DNA from: an uncultured Pelagibacteraceae bacterium
Lineage (GTDB): Bacteria; Pseudomonadota; Alphaproteobacteria; Pelagibacterales; Pelagibacteraceae
NCBI GenBank assembly: GCA_902531175.1
Contig: CACADE010000003.1
Location: 1 to 64,000, forward strand
Direction of reading: 5' to 3'
DNA: 64,000 bases
A program made the translations under genes and the position numbers. Positions 37,506 through 47,236 of the stretch are shown piece after piece. The notes below the pieces were generated by a model. The model was not told the DNA's origin. It made no database searches and saw only the letters and a list, made by a program, of their open reading frames with translations. How positions within the stretch are numbered: position 1 is the first letter of the stretch; each line of letters opens with the position of its first letter.

Positions 37506-39032
37506 TTAATAGTTTAATTTAATATCAGATATTTTAAAGGCCTTAATGAGTATTGAAATCAACAAATAAAAAGCGAAAGTTAAAATAACTAATGATATAA
37601 TTGCTAAAAATTTATAACTATTTGAAAATACAAAATAATTACTAAAATAATTTATTAATATTTTAAATAATCCCAAGCAAATTAAGTTTGAAATGGATAT
37701 TTTAAAGAGCTGTATAAAAAATGAATTGTTAAAATTAAAATAATTTTTATTTAGTACAAATACCATCAGCAGGAACCCATTCAACCAAGAAGAAATAGTT
37801 GTTGCTATAGGAATTATAATAAAACCCAGTTTGCTAAATAAAGATACACTAATTACAATATTCAAAATTACAGAAATCAATGAAAAATAAAAAGGTGTTT
37901 TAGTATCATCTCTAGCAAATATAAAACTTGAAAATATTTTTATCATCGAGAATGCAGGTAGACCCAATGCAAAATAAAATAATGCAAGAGCTGAATTTTT
38001 AACACTTTCTTCATTAAAAGATCCATACCCAAAAAGAGCAGAAACAATCTCTTCAGAAGCAAAAATTAATGCAAATGTAGCAGGAAGACTTAAAAATAAA
38101 CTCAACTCTAAAGATTTATTTTGTAAATTTTCCAGTTTTAATTTGTTTTTACCTTTAATATATCTACTTAAGTTGGGTAAAATAATTATACCAATTGCAA
38201 TTCCTGCAATTGCTAAATTTATTTGATATATTCTGTCTGCATAATACAAATAAGAAACTGCACTTGCTTGGAAAGAAGCAATTATTGTTCCAACTAATAT
38301 ATTAATTTGCGTGACTCCAGATGAAAATATACTTGGTAAAAGTTTCTTAAAAAAGAATTTTATTTTATTATCTATTTGGAAGTTAAAGTTAAAGCTTGGA
38401 TAAAAATATTTTCTAGTAAGAAAAATTAAAAATATGAATTGTATAATTCCAGCAAATGTTATTCCATAACTTAGATAGTAAACTAAATCTTTATCATTTT
38501 TTAAAATAAGGAAACAAATTATTAATATTATATTTAAAAAGAGTGGGGCAGCTGCAGCAGCGGCAAATTTATTGTGAGAATTTAGAATCGCTGAAAAAAA
38601 AGAAGCTATGCTAATAAAAAATAAAAATGGAAAAGTTATTCTTGTTAAATCAACTGCTTGTTTGAACTTTTCGTCTATACCTGAGAATCCGGGCGCAATC
38701 AATTTTATAAAGCTTGGCATAAAAATCTCGACTAATATTGTTAAACTTAAAAGCGTTAAGACCAATAAGTTAAATACCGAGTTTGCAAACTTTTGAGCTT
38801 TTTTTTTATCGTACAAAAGTTCTGATGTGTAAGAGGGGACGAATGCTGCATTAAAAGTACCTTCTGCAAATAATCTTCTGAAGGTATTTGGTATTCTAAA
38901 CGCTACGAAGAATGCATCAGCAATTGGTCCAGAACCAAGATAAATAGCTATGAAAAAGTCTCTGATGTATCCTAAAATTCTGCTTAGTATAACAAACAGA
39001 CTAAATGTGCCTGTTGACTTAATTAAATTCAT
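37506..39032 (-). CDS. murJ: lipid II flippase MurJ
   Basis: Polytopic inner-membrane protein (508 aa, about 14 helices) that flips the peptidoglycan precursor lipid II. The N-terminus SRILGYIRDFFIAIYLGSGPIADAF and FRRLFAEGTFNAAFVPSY are MurJ/MviN signatures, including the conserved arginines. It is divergent from maeB (44 bp gap). Confidence 0.96.
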   Translation of the reverse strand: MNLIKSTGTFSLFVILSRILGYIRDFFIAIYLGSGPIADAFFVAFRIPNTFRRLFAEGTFNAAFVPSYTSELLYDKKKAQKFANSVFNLLVLTLLSLTILVEIFMPSFIKLIAPGFSGIDEKFKQAVDLTRITFPFLFFISIASFFSAILNSHNKFAAAAAAPLFLNIILIICFLILKNDKDLVYYLSYGITFAGIIQFIFLIFLTRKYFYPSFNFNFQIDNKIKFFFKKLLPSIFSSGVTQINILVGTIIASFQASAVSYLYYADRIYQINLAIAGIAIGIIILPNLSRYIKGKNKLKLENLQNKSLELSLFLSLPATFALIFASEEIVSALFGYGSFNEESVKNSALALFYFALGLPAFSMIKIFSSFIFARDDTKTPFYFSLISVILNIVISVSLFSKLGFIIIPIATTISSWLNGFLLMVFVLNKNYFNFNNSFFIQLFKISISNLICLGLFKILINYFSNYFVFSNSYKFLAIISLVILTFAFYLLISILIKAFKISDIKLNY

Positions 39033-39076
39033 AAATCATATTAGTAACTTATTCCTTTTGTATACCTAAACAAATT

Positions 39077-41365
39077 ATGAAAAAAAACAAAATTGAACAT
39101 TATTCTGATAAGGAGGCTTTAGATTTTCATACAAATGACAAGTCTGGTAAAATAGAGATCGTTTCATCTAAGCCAGTAACAACAAAAAGAGATCTAGCTT
39201 TAGCTTATTCTCCTGGTGTTGCGGCTCCAGTAAAAGCAATAGCCGATAATCCTGAGTTAGCATATGAATATACCACTAAAGGAAACTTAGTTGCAGTTAT
39301 TAGTAATGGATCAGCAATATTAGGACTTGGAAACTTGGGTGCTATGGCATCAAAACCAGTAATGGAAGGAAAAGCTGTTTTATTTAAAAGATTTGCAGAT
39401 ATTGACTCAATAGATTTAGAAATAGACACAGAAGATACAAAAGAAATAATAAATTCTATAAAACATATGGCAAAAAGTTTTGGTGGTATAAACCTTGAGG
39501 ACATCGCAGCTCCGAACTGTTTTATAATTGAGGAAGAATTAAAAAAAATTTTAGATATTCCTGTATTTCATGACGATCAACATGGAACAGCAATTATAAC
39601 AACTGCTGCATTGATCAACGCTGTGGATATTGCAAAGAAAAACTTAAAAAAAATTAAAATAGTAATAAATGGTGCAGGTGCTGCAGCTATGGCATGTGCA
39701 AAATTATTTAGAAGCACCGGTATTCCAAAAAATAATATCAAAATGTTGGATACAAAAGGTGTTATAAATAAAAAGAGAAAAGATATTAACTCTTGGAAAA
39801 AAGAGTTTGCAGTAGAGACAAAAGATATAAGTTTGGATGATGCAATGAAAAATGCAGATGTATTTCTAGGATTATCTGCAGCTGGAGTTGTAAAAAAAAG
39901 TATGGTTAAAAAGATGGCAAAAAATCCAATTATATTTGCCTGCGCAAATCCAGACCCTGAAATTAAACCAGAAGATATAGAAGAAGTGAGAAATGATGCA
40001 ATTATAGCAACAGGGAGATCCGATTATCCAAACCAAGTAAATAATTTAATTGGATTTCCATATATATTTAGGGGAGCATTAGATGTTAGAGCAAAAACAA
40101 TAAATGAGGAAATGAAAGTAGCAGCAGCTAATGCCATTGCTTCTCTTGCAAGAGAATTTGTGCCTGATGAAGTTGCGGCTGCAATGGGTGGAGAAAGACC
40201 AAATTATGGAAAAGAATATATTATTCCATCCACTTTTGATCCAAGGCTAATAAGTGTAATACCAGTAGCTGTAGCAAAAGCTGCTATAAAATCTGGAGTT
40301 GCTAGAAAAAAAATAGAAAATTTTGAACAATATTCCGAGCAGTTAAAACAGAGACTTGACCCGTCAGTAACGATTATGCAAGGAATAAATAATCAAATAA
40401 AAAAAACAAATAAAAAAGTTGTATTTGCAGATGGTGAGGATGAAAATACACTAAAAGCTGCAATAGCTTTTAAAAATAGCGGACTTGGTACGCCTATTTT
40501 GGTTGCTAAAGAAAAAGTGGTTAAAGAAAAGCTTAAAGAGATTGGTTATGGAGAAAGCTTTGATATTGAGATTGTGAATTCTACTTTAAGCGACAAAAGA
40601 AAAAAATATGTGAATTACCTTTTTAAAAAACTTCAAAGAACAGAGGGATTGCTTGAAAGAGATTGTGATAAAATGGTTAGAAATGACAGAGTTATATGGG
40701 GTTCTTGCATGGTTGCTTGTGGTGATGCTGATGCAATGGTTACAGGAAATTCGAGAAGGTACGGACAATCTCTTGATAAAGTTAAAAAGGTTATAGATGC
40801 TAGACCGGGAGAAATTATGTTTGGACTAAACATGATTGTAAATAAAGGAAAAACAGTTTTTATTGCAGATACTAGTGTTCACGAATATCCAACGTCTGAA
40901 CAACTCTCCGAAATAGCTATTTCTGCATCTAGAGTTGCAAAATTATTTGGTTTTGAACCAAGAGTAGCTTTTCTTTCACACTCAACTTTTGGACAACCCA
41001 TAACAGCTCGAACAAAACATATAAGAGATGCTGTAGAAATTTTAAAAAATAAAAATGTTAACTTTGCGTTTGATGGAGACATGCAACCAGATGTAGCCTT
41101 AAGTGATGAATATAAAGACCTTTATCCATTCTCTGAGATTGTTGGTAATGCAAATATATTAATTATGCCTGGACAACATAGTGCTGCTATAACTTATAAA
41201 ATTATGAAAACATTAGGCGGTGCTAAAGTAATTGGACCACTATTAATTGGTTTAGGTCAAGCTATTGAAATAGCACCATTAAGATCCTCAACATCAGATA
41301 TATTAAATTTGGCTTCTGTTGCAGCTTATTCAGCAGGAGTAATTAATTACAAAAAACCAAATTAG
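39077..41365 (+). CDS. maeB: NADP-dependent malic enzyme with phosphotransacetylase-like domain
   Basis: Oxidative decarboxylation of malate to pyruvate. The 762-aa MaeB architecture has a malic enzyme half (residues 1-430; LALAYSPGVAAPV, HDDQHGTAI, INGAGAAAMACAKLF) fused to a phosphate acetyltransferase-like half (about 440-760; FADGEDENTLKAA). The C-terminal half is usually regulatory, binding acetyl-CoA, rather than catalytic. It meets the BON lipoprotein gene tail to tail (4 nt overlap). Confidence 0.96.
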   Translation: MKKNKIEHYSDKEALDFHTNDKSGKIEIVSSKPVTTKRDLALAYSPGVAAPVKAIADNPELAYEYTTKGNLVAVISNGSAILGLGNLGAMASKPVMEGKAVLFKRFADIDSIDLEIDTEDTKEIINSIKHMAKSFGGINLEDIAAPNCFIIEEELKKILDIPVFHDDQHGTAIITTAALINAVDIAKKNLKKIKIVINGAGAAAMACAKLFRSTGIPKNNIKMLDTKGVINKKRKDINSWKKEFAVETKDISLDDAMKNADVFLGLSAAGVVKKSMVKKMAKNPIIFACANPDPEIKPEDIEEVRNDAIIATGRSDYPNQVNNLIGFPYIFRGALDVRAKTINEEMKVAAANAIASLAREFVPDEVAAAMGGERPNYGKEYIIPSTFDPRLISVIPVAVAKAAIKSGVARKKIENFEQYSEQLKQRLDPSVTIMQGINNQIKKTNKKVVFADGEDENTLKAAIAFKNSGLGTPILVAKEKVVKEKLKEIGYGESFDIEIVNSTLSDKRKKYVNYLFKKLQRTEGLLERDCDKMVRNDRVIWGSCMVACGDADAMVTGNSRRYGQSLDKVKKVIDARPGEIMFGLNMIVNKGKTVFIADTSVHEYPTSEQLSEIAISASRVAKLFGFEPRVAFLSHSTFGQPITARTKHIRDAVEILKNKNVNFAFDGDMQPDVALSDEYKDLYPFSEIVGNANILIMPGQHSAAITYKIMKTLGGAKVIGPLLIGLGQAIEIAPLRSSTSDILNLASVAAYSAGVINYKKPN

Positions 41366-41955
41366 TTTTTTATAACTCTCAAGTCTTCAACCAAAAAAAT
41401 ACTTGTAACAACATCTTGCACATCTAGAACTTGCTTAGCTTCATTAATAACTTCAGCTCTCTCTTCTTCATTCTGTGAAATACCATAAACATAAACGATT
41501 TTTTTATAAGTATCGATATCATAATTTGCGGACTTTATTTTTTTATTTGTTATCATTGCAGTTCTTAACTGAGAGGTTATGAGGACATCTTTTGCAGTTT
41601 GTTTAAAGTTAAATTCTTCTTTTATTTTTAAATCATTTTTAACAGATCTAGCTCCTTTAATTTCCCAACCTAATTTTGTAATTTTTAGTTTTTCCTCTAC
41701 TGTATCAACTTTACCAGTTATAAATATTCTCCCATCCAAGACTTTAGTTTTTACTTTTAATAAATAACCACTATCCATTAATATTAATTTCGCCCTTAGA
41801 TTTTTTTGCATCAATGAATCATCTATTTGTGTGCCAATTGTCCTTGGGTCCATTGCAACTGAAACTCCGGTTCCCAAAACCCCAGTAGATGAATAGCCAA
41901 CACATCCTGAAATTAAAATAAAAACCAAAACTAATGTTAATTTGTTAAATTTCAT
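41362..41955 (-). CDS. BON-domain lipoprotein (DolP-like)
   Basis: 197 residues: lipoprotein signal with lipobox LISGC (Cys18) and two BON domains (about 48-115 and 120-190; GRIFITGKVDTVEEK and VYVYGISQNEEERAEV). This resembles DolP/YraP, an outer-membrane integrity lipoprotein. The neighbours rsmI and the LpoA-like gene recreate the rsmI-lpoA-dolP neighbourhood of E. coli, supporting the assignment. It overlaps rsmI by 11 nt. Confidence 0.87.
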   Translation of the reverse strand: MKFNKLTLVLVFILISGCVGYSSTGVLGTGVSVAMDPRTIGTQIDDSLMQKNLRAKLILMDSGYLLKVKTKVLDGRIFITGKVDTVEEKLKITKLGWEIKGARSVKNDLKIKEEFNFKQTAKDVLITSQLRTAMITNKKIKSANYDIDTYKKIVYVYGISQNEEERAEVINEAKQVLDVQDVVTSIFLVEDLRVIKN

Positions 41956-42802
41956 TTTTTCTTTTCAAACAAAAATCATAAACAATTTTTTTTGATATGT
42001 TATTTTCTTTACTTATCGTAGATGTTATATCTTTAATTGACATTTTTTTTAAAAGTTTATCAATTTTTTTTTTAACTGATTCTTCAATTACTTGTAACTT
42101 ATTTTGTAAATTTAAATTTTCTGATATCACAACAGTGATCTCACCTTTTTGAGATATATCAATATTATTAAGGTTTTTTACCTTATTCCTTATGTATTCC
42201 TCATGAAATTTTGTCATTTCCCTTGTGATAATAAAATCTCTACCATCAAAGTATTTTTGAATTTGATTTATAATTTTTTTTATTTTTTTTGGTGAGATAA
42301 AAAATATAATAGAGCAATTTAATTTTGAAACTTTTTTAAACAGTTGTTCAATATGCAACTTTTTTTCAGGTAAAAAACCACAAAAAAAAAAATTATTTGA
42401 AAATCCACTTATAGAAATTGCTGCTGTTGCTGCTGATGGTCCCGGAACTGGAAATACATCAATTTTATTCTTAATACATTCATTTATCAAAACTACACCC
42501 GGGTCAGAAATTGTAGGCGTTCCAGCATCAGAAATGACAGAAATTATCTTATTTTCTTTCAACAGATTCAAAACATTTTTTAGATTTTTTTTCTCGTTAA
42601 ATTTATGATTTGATAACAATTTTGTTTTAATATTGAATTTAGACAATAATTTACTTGAAACTCTAGTATCTTCCGAAAGAATTAGGTCTGATTTATTTAA
42701 AATATATATAGCCCTAAAAGTAATGTCTCCTAAATTTCCAATAGGTGTTGAAACACAATATAGCCCAGGTTTTAATCTATCATTTAATTCAAAATTATAC
42801 AT
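41945..42802 (-). CDS. rsmI: 16S rRNA (cytidine1402-2'-O)-methyltransferase
   Basis: SAM-dependent methylation of C1402 in the 30S decoding centre. 285 aa with LYCVSTPIGNLGDITFRA, LSEDTR, VISDAGTPTISDPG and PGPSAATAA, all signature blocks. Its start is only 9 bp from that of the LpoA-like gene on the opposite strand. Confidence 0.96.
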   Translation of the reverse strand: MYNFELNDRLKPGLYCVSTPIGNLGDITFRAIYILNKSDLILSEDTRVSSKLLSKFNIKTKLLSNHKFNEKKNLKNVLNLLKENKIISVISDAGTPTISDPGVVLINECIKNKIDVFPVPGPSAATAAISISGFSNNFFFCGFLPEKKLHIEQLFKKVSKLNCSIIFFISPKKIKKIINQIQKYFDGRDFIITREMTKFHEEYIRNKVKNLNNIDISQKGEITVVISENLNLQNKLQVIEESVKKKIDKLLKKMSIKDITSTISKENNISKKIVYDFCLKRKNEI

Positions 42803-42811
42803 TTAAGGACA

Positions 42812-43963
42812 ATGAAAAAATTATATATCATATTTTTAAAAATTTTTCTTATATTCGTTTTCACTAATCTAAAAGCACATTCAGATGAGAAAATTAAAAT
42901 TGGTTTAATTGTACCTTTATCGGGTGAATATTCACATATTGGCCAATCGATTATTAAATCGACAAGAATGGCCCTAAACAAAATTAATGATAATAGAATT
43001 ACAATAGTACCAAAAGATACTAAAGCAAATCCAATAGATGCTCTTAGGGTATCAAAAGAGCTTTATACTGATGGAGTAAAAATAATTATTGGACCAGTTT
43101 TCAGTGAAAGCAATAAATACTTAGATGAATTAAATGAAATAACGTTTTTATCTTTTACAAACAAAATAAGAAATAATCCAAAAAATGTGATTTCTGGTGG
43201 AGTAAATGCAATATCACAAATAAATACAATTAAGAAATATTTAAATGAAAGTAATCTTAATAATACAATATTTTTGATCCCCGAAACAGAGTATAAAAGA
43301 GAAATAGAAGATGCTATTGATAAATCTAATTTAATATTAAAAGAAAAATTTATTTATAGTAAAGATCCAACATTACTTACAAAGCAAATAGAAGTTCTAA
43401 CAAGGTATCAACAAAGAAAACAAAATTTAGAAAATGAAATTAAAAGAATAGAAAATTCAAACGTTTTCAATAAAAAAAAAAAAATAAATGAATTAAAAAA
43501 AAAGGATACTTTAGGTTTCATTAATTTTGATTCAGTAATAATTGCTGATTTTAGTGAAAGTCTAAAAAGTGTTGCAACATCATTATTATATACCGATGTA
43601 TCTTCAGAAAGAATAAAATACATTACATTGAATCAATGGTTTGATGAAAGTCTTTTAAAGGAAACTTCATTGCATCCTCTATATTTTCCATCAATAAATA
43701 AGAATAATTTTGAAATATTTCAAAAAGAATACATCCAAAACTTTAATGATATACCAAATCAAATTTCTTTCTTAAGTTACGATCTAATAGGTTTGGTATA
43801 TTACTTGTTAATAAATAATGATTTTAAGACTAATGAAAATTTATTTATTAAGAAAAATAAATTTAAAGGAAAGATAGGCATATTTGAAATAAATAAAAGA
43901 ACAATCACCCATCAATTAAACTTTTATGAAATACAAAATAAAAAATTTAAAGAAATTTTTTAA
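42812..43963 (+). CDS. LpoA-like periplasmic-binding-fold protein (penicillin-binding protein activator family)
   Basis: 383 residues: signal peptide (1-22) and a type I periplasmic-binding fold starting KIKIGLIVPLSGEYSHIGQ, with IIGPVFS and FINFDSVIIADF. The family includes the C-terminal part of LpoA, the outer-membrane activator of PBP1a, and position next to rsmI is the same as for lpoA in E. coli. No lipobox is seen. The coding sequence contains a run of 13 A (43472-43484) and another of nine shortly after, possible slippage sites. Confidence 0.78.
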   Translation: MKKLYIIFLKIFLIFVFTNLKAHSDEKIKIGLIVPLSGEYSHIGQSIIKSTRMALNKINDNRITIVPKDTKANPIDALRVSKELYTDGVKIIIGPVFSESNKYLDELNEITFLSFTNKIRNNPKNVISGGVNAISQINTIKKYLNESNLNNTIFLIPETEYKREIEDAIDKSNLILKEKFIYSKDPTLLTKQIEVLTRYQQRKQNLENEIKRIENSNVFNKKKKINELKKKDTLGFINFDSVIIADFSESLKSVATSLLYTDVSSERIKYITLNQWFDESLLKETSLHPLYFPSINKNNFEIFQKEYIQNFNDIPNQISFLSYDLIGLVYYLLINNDFKTNENLFIKKNKFKGKIGIFEINKRTITHQLNFYEIQNKKFKEIF

Positions 43964-44549
43964 TTTTTTTGAAAGCTTTTGCTCTATGATCATTTTTAAA
44001 TTTTAGATTTTGATTCATTTGACCAAATGTTAATCTTTTATTTTCTGGAATAAAAATTGGATCATAACCAAAACCCTTAGTTCCAATTTTTTTTTTAGAA
44101 ATTCTACCTTTAATTATCCCTAGAGATTGGATCGGATTTTTTTTTAATCCATAAATAGTTAATGCACAAATAAATCTTGCTTTAATATTTTTTGACTTCC
44201 ATTTTTTATCTACTTTCGAAAGCTTTTGAAATACTTTCGATATTGCTAAATTAAAATCACCCTTTTTTCCACCCCATCTTGCTGAATAAATACCTGGTTG
44301 ATTGTTTAGCAAATCAATTTCAATCCCAGAATCATCTGCAATACAAATTTTTTTTGTTTTTTTTGAAAAATACTTCGCTTTGATTAAAGAATTTTTAAGA
44401 AATGTATCTCCATTTTCTTTAGGGCTTTTAAGGCCATACTCCTTTGGGCAAGTAATAGAATAGTATTTAGGTAGTAAATCTTTTATTTCTTTTATTTTTC
44501 CCTCATTATTAGACCCTATTACGATTTCTTTATTTTTTTTTTTTAACAT
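43947..44549 (-). CDS. rdgB: XTP/dITP diphosphatase
   Basis: House-cleaning enzyme that removes non-canonical purine nucleotides. 200 aa with IGSNNEGKIKEI, ADDSGIEIDLLNNQPGIYSARWGG and KGFGYDPIFIPE. Twelve consecutive A lie in codons 2-6. It overlaps the convergent LpoA-like gene by 17 nt and is divergent from grpE. Confidence 0.96.
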   Translation of the reverse strand: MLKKKNKEIVIGSNNEGKIKEIKDLLPKYYSITCPKEYGLKSPKENGDTFLKNSLIKAKYFSKKTKKICIADDSGIEIDLLNNQPGIYSARWGGKKGDFNLAISKVFQKLSKVDKKWKSKNIKARFICALTIYGLKKNPIQSLGIIKGRISKKKIGTKGFGYDPIFIPENKRLTFGQMNQNLKFKNDHRAKAFKKIKKFL

Positions 44550-44577
44550 CTAGAATTTTATGAATTTCTTACCATAT
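44550..44577 (+). promoter_or_regulatory. putative RpoH (sigma32) promoter of grpE
   Basis: -35 CTAGAAT (consensus CTTGAAA, 5 of 7), 13 bp spacer, -10 TACCATAT (consensus CCCCATNT). Spacing is exactly that of heat-shock promoters. It fills the 36 bp gap between rdgB and grpE. The expected start point is about 1-3 nt before the grpE ATG, where no Shine-Dalgarno is visible. Confidence 0.6.
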
Positions 44578-44585
44578 AGATACTT

Positions 44586-45224
44586 ATGGACAAAGAAGAA
44601 TTGCAAGACAAAGAAAATCAAAATTTAAAAGATGAAAATTCAGAGTTAAGTACAGACAAGCAGGCTCCGGATGAGACCGAAAAAAAAGAAGAAGATGAAA
44701 ACCTCTCATCTGAAGATGAAATTGCAAACTTAAAAGACAAAGTTGCGAGAACTTTTGCTGAAATGGAAAATCAGAGAAGAAGATTTGAAAAAGAGAAAGA
44801 TGAAGCTTTTGAATATGGTGGATTTTCGTTTGCAAGAGAAACTCTTAATCTTCTAGATAATTTAGAAAGATCAAAACAAACACTTGAAAGTGATGAAACT
44901 ATAAAAGATAAAGATACACTAAAAAAATTGATAGAGCATATTGATATTATTAATAAAGATATGATTTCAATTTTCAAAAAAAATAATATTGAACCAATTA
45001 AAGCAATTAACGAAAAACTAGATCCAAATTTACATCAGGCTATGTTGGAGGTTGAAGATGATACCAAGGATCAAGGTACAATAGTTCAAGAAATTCAAAA
45101 AGGTTTTATGATGAAGGATAGATTGCTAAGACCTTCTTTAGTAGCTGTATCTAAAAAAAAAGCTGATGAGAAACAGAATAATAAAAAAAACCAAGAAAAT
45201 CAGGAAAAAGAGGCGAAAAATTAA
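44586..45224 (+). CDS. grpE: nucleotide exchange factor GrpE
   Basis: DnaK co-chaperone that releases ADP. 212 aa: an acidic N-terminus (1-50), a long coiled coil with KVARTFAEMENQRRRFEKEK, and the C-terminal beta domain with LDPNLHQAMLEVEDD and GFMMKDRLLRPSLVAVSKK. hrcA is not in front of it. grpE, dnaK and dnaJ follow one another as a heat-shock group. Confidence 0.96.
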   Translation: MDKEELQDKENQNLKDENSELSTDKQAPDETEKKEEDENLSSEDEIANLKDKVARTFAEMENQRRRFEKEKDEAFEYGGFSFARETLNLLDNLERSKQTLESDETIKDKDTLKKLIEHIDIINKDMISIFKKNNIEPIKAINEKLDPNLHQAMLEVEDDTKDQGTIVQEIQKGFMMKDRLLRPSLVAVSKKKADEKQNNKKNQENQEKEAKN

Positions 45225-45285
45225 TTATTTATTATGGTTGTAGTTGTAAAATTAGCACTTATATGAGCATCAAATAGGATAAATT

Positions 45286-47208
45286 ATGAGTAAAGTTATA
45301 GGAATTGATTTAGGAACAACAAATTCTTGTGTGGCAGTTATGGAAGGAACACAAGCAAAGGTTTTAGAAAATGCTGAGGGTGCAAGAACAACACCATCAG
45401 TTGTTGCATTTACAGATGAAGGTGAAAAATTAGTAGGTCAACCTGCAAAAAGACAGGCTGTTACAAATCCTGAAAATACAATATTTGCAGTTAAAAGATT
45501 AATTGGAAGAAATTTTAATGATCCTACGGTTAAAAAAGATGTAGAAACTGCACCTTTTAAAATAGTTAATTCTGATAAAGGCGATGCATGGATTGAAGCG
45601 AAAGGCCAAAAATATTCGCCATCACAAATTTCAGCTTTTACACTTCAAAAAATGAAAGAAACAGCAGAAAAATATTTGGGTTCTGAAGTTAAACAAGCAG
45701 TTATCACCGTGCCGGCATATTTTAATGATGCTCAAAGACAAGCCACAAAAGATGCGGGTAAAATAGCTGGTCTTGAAGTTTTAAGAATTATAAATGAGCC
45801 AACGGCAGCATCTCTAGCTTATGGTCTAGATAAAAAAGCAAATAAAAAAATAGCAGTCTATGACTTGGGTGGTGGAACATTTGATGTTTCAATCCTTGAA
45901 TTAGGAGATGGTGTATTTGAAGTTAAATCGACTAACGGTGATACTTTTTTAGGTGGAGAAGATTTTGACAATGCAATAGTAGATTATCTTTTATCAGAAT
46001 TCAAAAAAGAAAATGGTATAGATTTAAAATCAGACAAATTAGCATTGCAGAGACTTAAGGAAGCCGCTGAAAAAGCTAAAATAGAATTATCATCGGCAAC
46101 TCAAACAGAAATAAATTTACCATTCATAACCGCAGATAAAACTGGCCCGAAACATATAAACCTAAAAATGACAAGAGCGAAGCTTGAGGCTTTAGTTGAA
46201 GATCTAATTTCAAGAACTATTCCACCATGTAAAATTGCCTTAAAAGATGCAGGTTTATCAGCAAGCGAGGTGGATGAAATAGTGCTAGTTGGTGGTATGA
46301 CTAGAATGCCAAAAGTAATAGAAGAAGTTAAAAATTTCTTTGGGAAAGATCCTAACAAATCCGTAAATCCTGATGAAGTTGTTGCTATGGGTGCAGCGAT
46401 TCAAGCAGGAGTGTTACAAGGTGATGTAAAAGATGTATTGCTGCTAGATGTAACTCCTTTATCTTTAGGAATAGAGACTTTGGGAGGTGTATCTACAAAA
46501 TTAATAGATAAAAATACAACAATACCAACCAAAAAAAGCCAAGTATTTTCGACTGCAGAAGATAATCAACCTGCAGTATCAATTAGAGTTCTTCAAGGTG
46601 AAAGAGAGATGGCTTCAGATAATAAAGTATTAGGAAACTTTGAATTAGTTGGAATAGCTCCTGCGCCAAGAGGGGTTCCACAAATTGAAGTGACATTTGA
46701 TATAGATGCAAATGGCATTGTCAATGTCTCAGCCAAAGACAAAGGAACTGGTAAAGAACAAAAAATTCAAATTCAAGCATCTGGTGGATTAAGCGATGAA
46801 GAAATTAATCAAATGGTAAAAGATGCAGAATCTAATAAAGAGGAAGACAAAAAGAAAAGAGAAGCTGTTGATGCAAGAAATCAAGCAGATACATTGATAC
46901 ACTCAACTGAAAAAAATTTAAAAGAGCACGGAAGTAAAGTTTCTGATGCAGATAAAAAAGCTATTGAGGATGCATCGGCAAACCTTAGAAATGCTCTTAA
47001 AGGAACTGATGTTGAAGAAATAAAGAAGAAAACACAAGATTTAGTTCAGGCATCTATGAAGTTAGGTGAAGCAATTTATAAATCTCAACAAGGTGCAAAA
47101 CCTGAAGATGCTCCAAAAGACGCAAAGAAAGAAGATACGAAAGACGATAACGTTGTTGATGCAGATTTTGAAGAAGTAAAAGACGAGAATAAAGAAAAAA
47201 GCGCCTAA
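45286..47208 (+). CDS. dnaK: molecular chaperone DnaK
   Basis: Hsp70, 640 aa. ATPase domain with [32 protein letters not shown] and [10 protein letters not shown]; substrate domain with [18 protein letters not shown]-terminal lid ending in an acidic tail ([13 protein letters not shown]). A clear AGGA ribosome site precedes the ATG. The 61 bp upstream hold no convincing second heat-shock promoter. Confidence 0.99.
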   Translation: MSKVIGIDLGTTNSCVAVMEGTQAKVLENAEGARTTPSVVAFTDEGEKLVGQPAKRQAVTNPENTIFAVKRLIGRNFNDPTVKKDVETAPFKIVNSDKGDAWIEAKGQKYSPSQISAFTLQKMKETAEKYLGSEVKQAVITVPAYFNDAQRQATKDAGKIAGLEVLRIINEPTAASLAYGLDKKANKKIAVYDLGGGTFDVSILELGDGVFEVKSTNGDTFLGGEDFDNAIVDYLLSEFKKENGIDLKSDKLALQRLKEAAEKAKIELSSATQTEINLPFITADKTGPKHINLKMTRAKLEALVEDLISRTIPPCKIALKDAGLSASEVDEIVLVGGMTRMPKVIEEVKNFFGKDPNKSVNPDEVVAMGAAIQAGVLQGDVKDVLLLDVTPLSLGIETLGGVSTKLIDKNTTIPTKKSQVFSTAEDNQPAVSIRVLQGEREMASDNKVLGNFELVGIAPAPRGVPQIEVTFDIDANGIVNVSAKDKGTGKEQKIQIQASGGLSDEEINQMVKDAESNKEEDKKKREAVDARNQADTLIHSTEKNLKEHGSKVSDADKKAIEDASANLRNALKGTDVEEIKKKTQDLVQASMKLGEAIYKSQQGAKPEDAPKDAKKEDTKDDNVVDADFEEVKDENKEKSA

Positions 47209-47236
47209 CAAAACAACTGTTTGTCTATAACATGTT

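Noticed and set aside
45240-45270. A second RpoH promoter before dnaK
   Set aside because: The best alignment (GTTGTAG-13-ACTTATAT) matches only about half of the consensus positions; grpE and dnaK can share the upstream promoter.
45252-45275. TTAGCACTT before dnaK as half of a CIRCE (HrcA) element
   Set aside because: The other half (GAGTGCTAA) is not present at the 9-bp spacing; GAGCATCAA follows after 4 bp only, and no hrcA is next to grpE.
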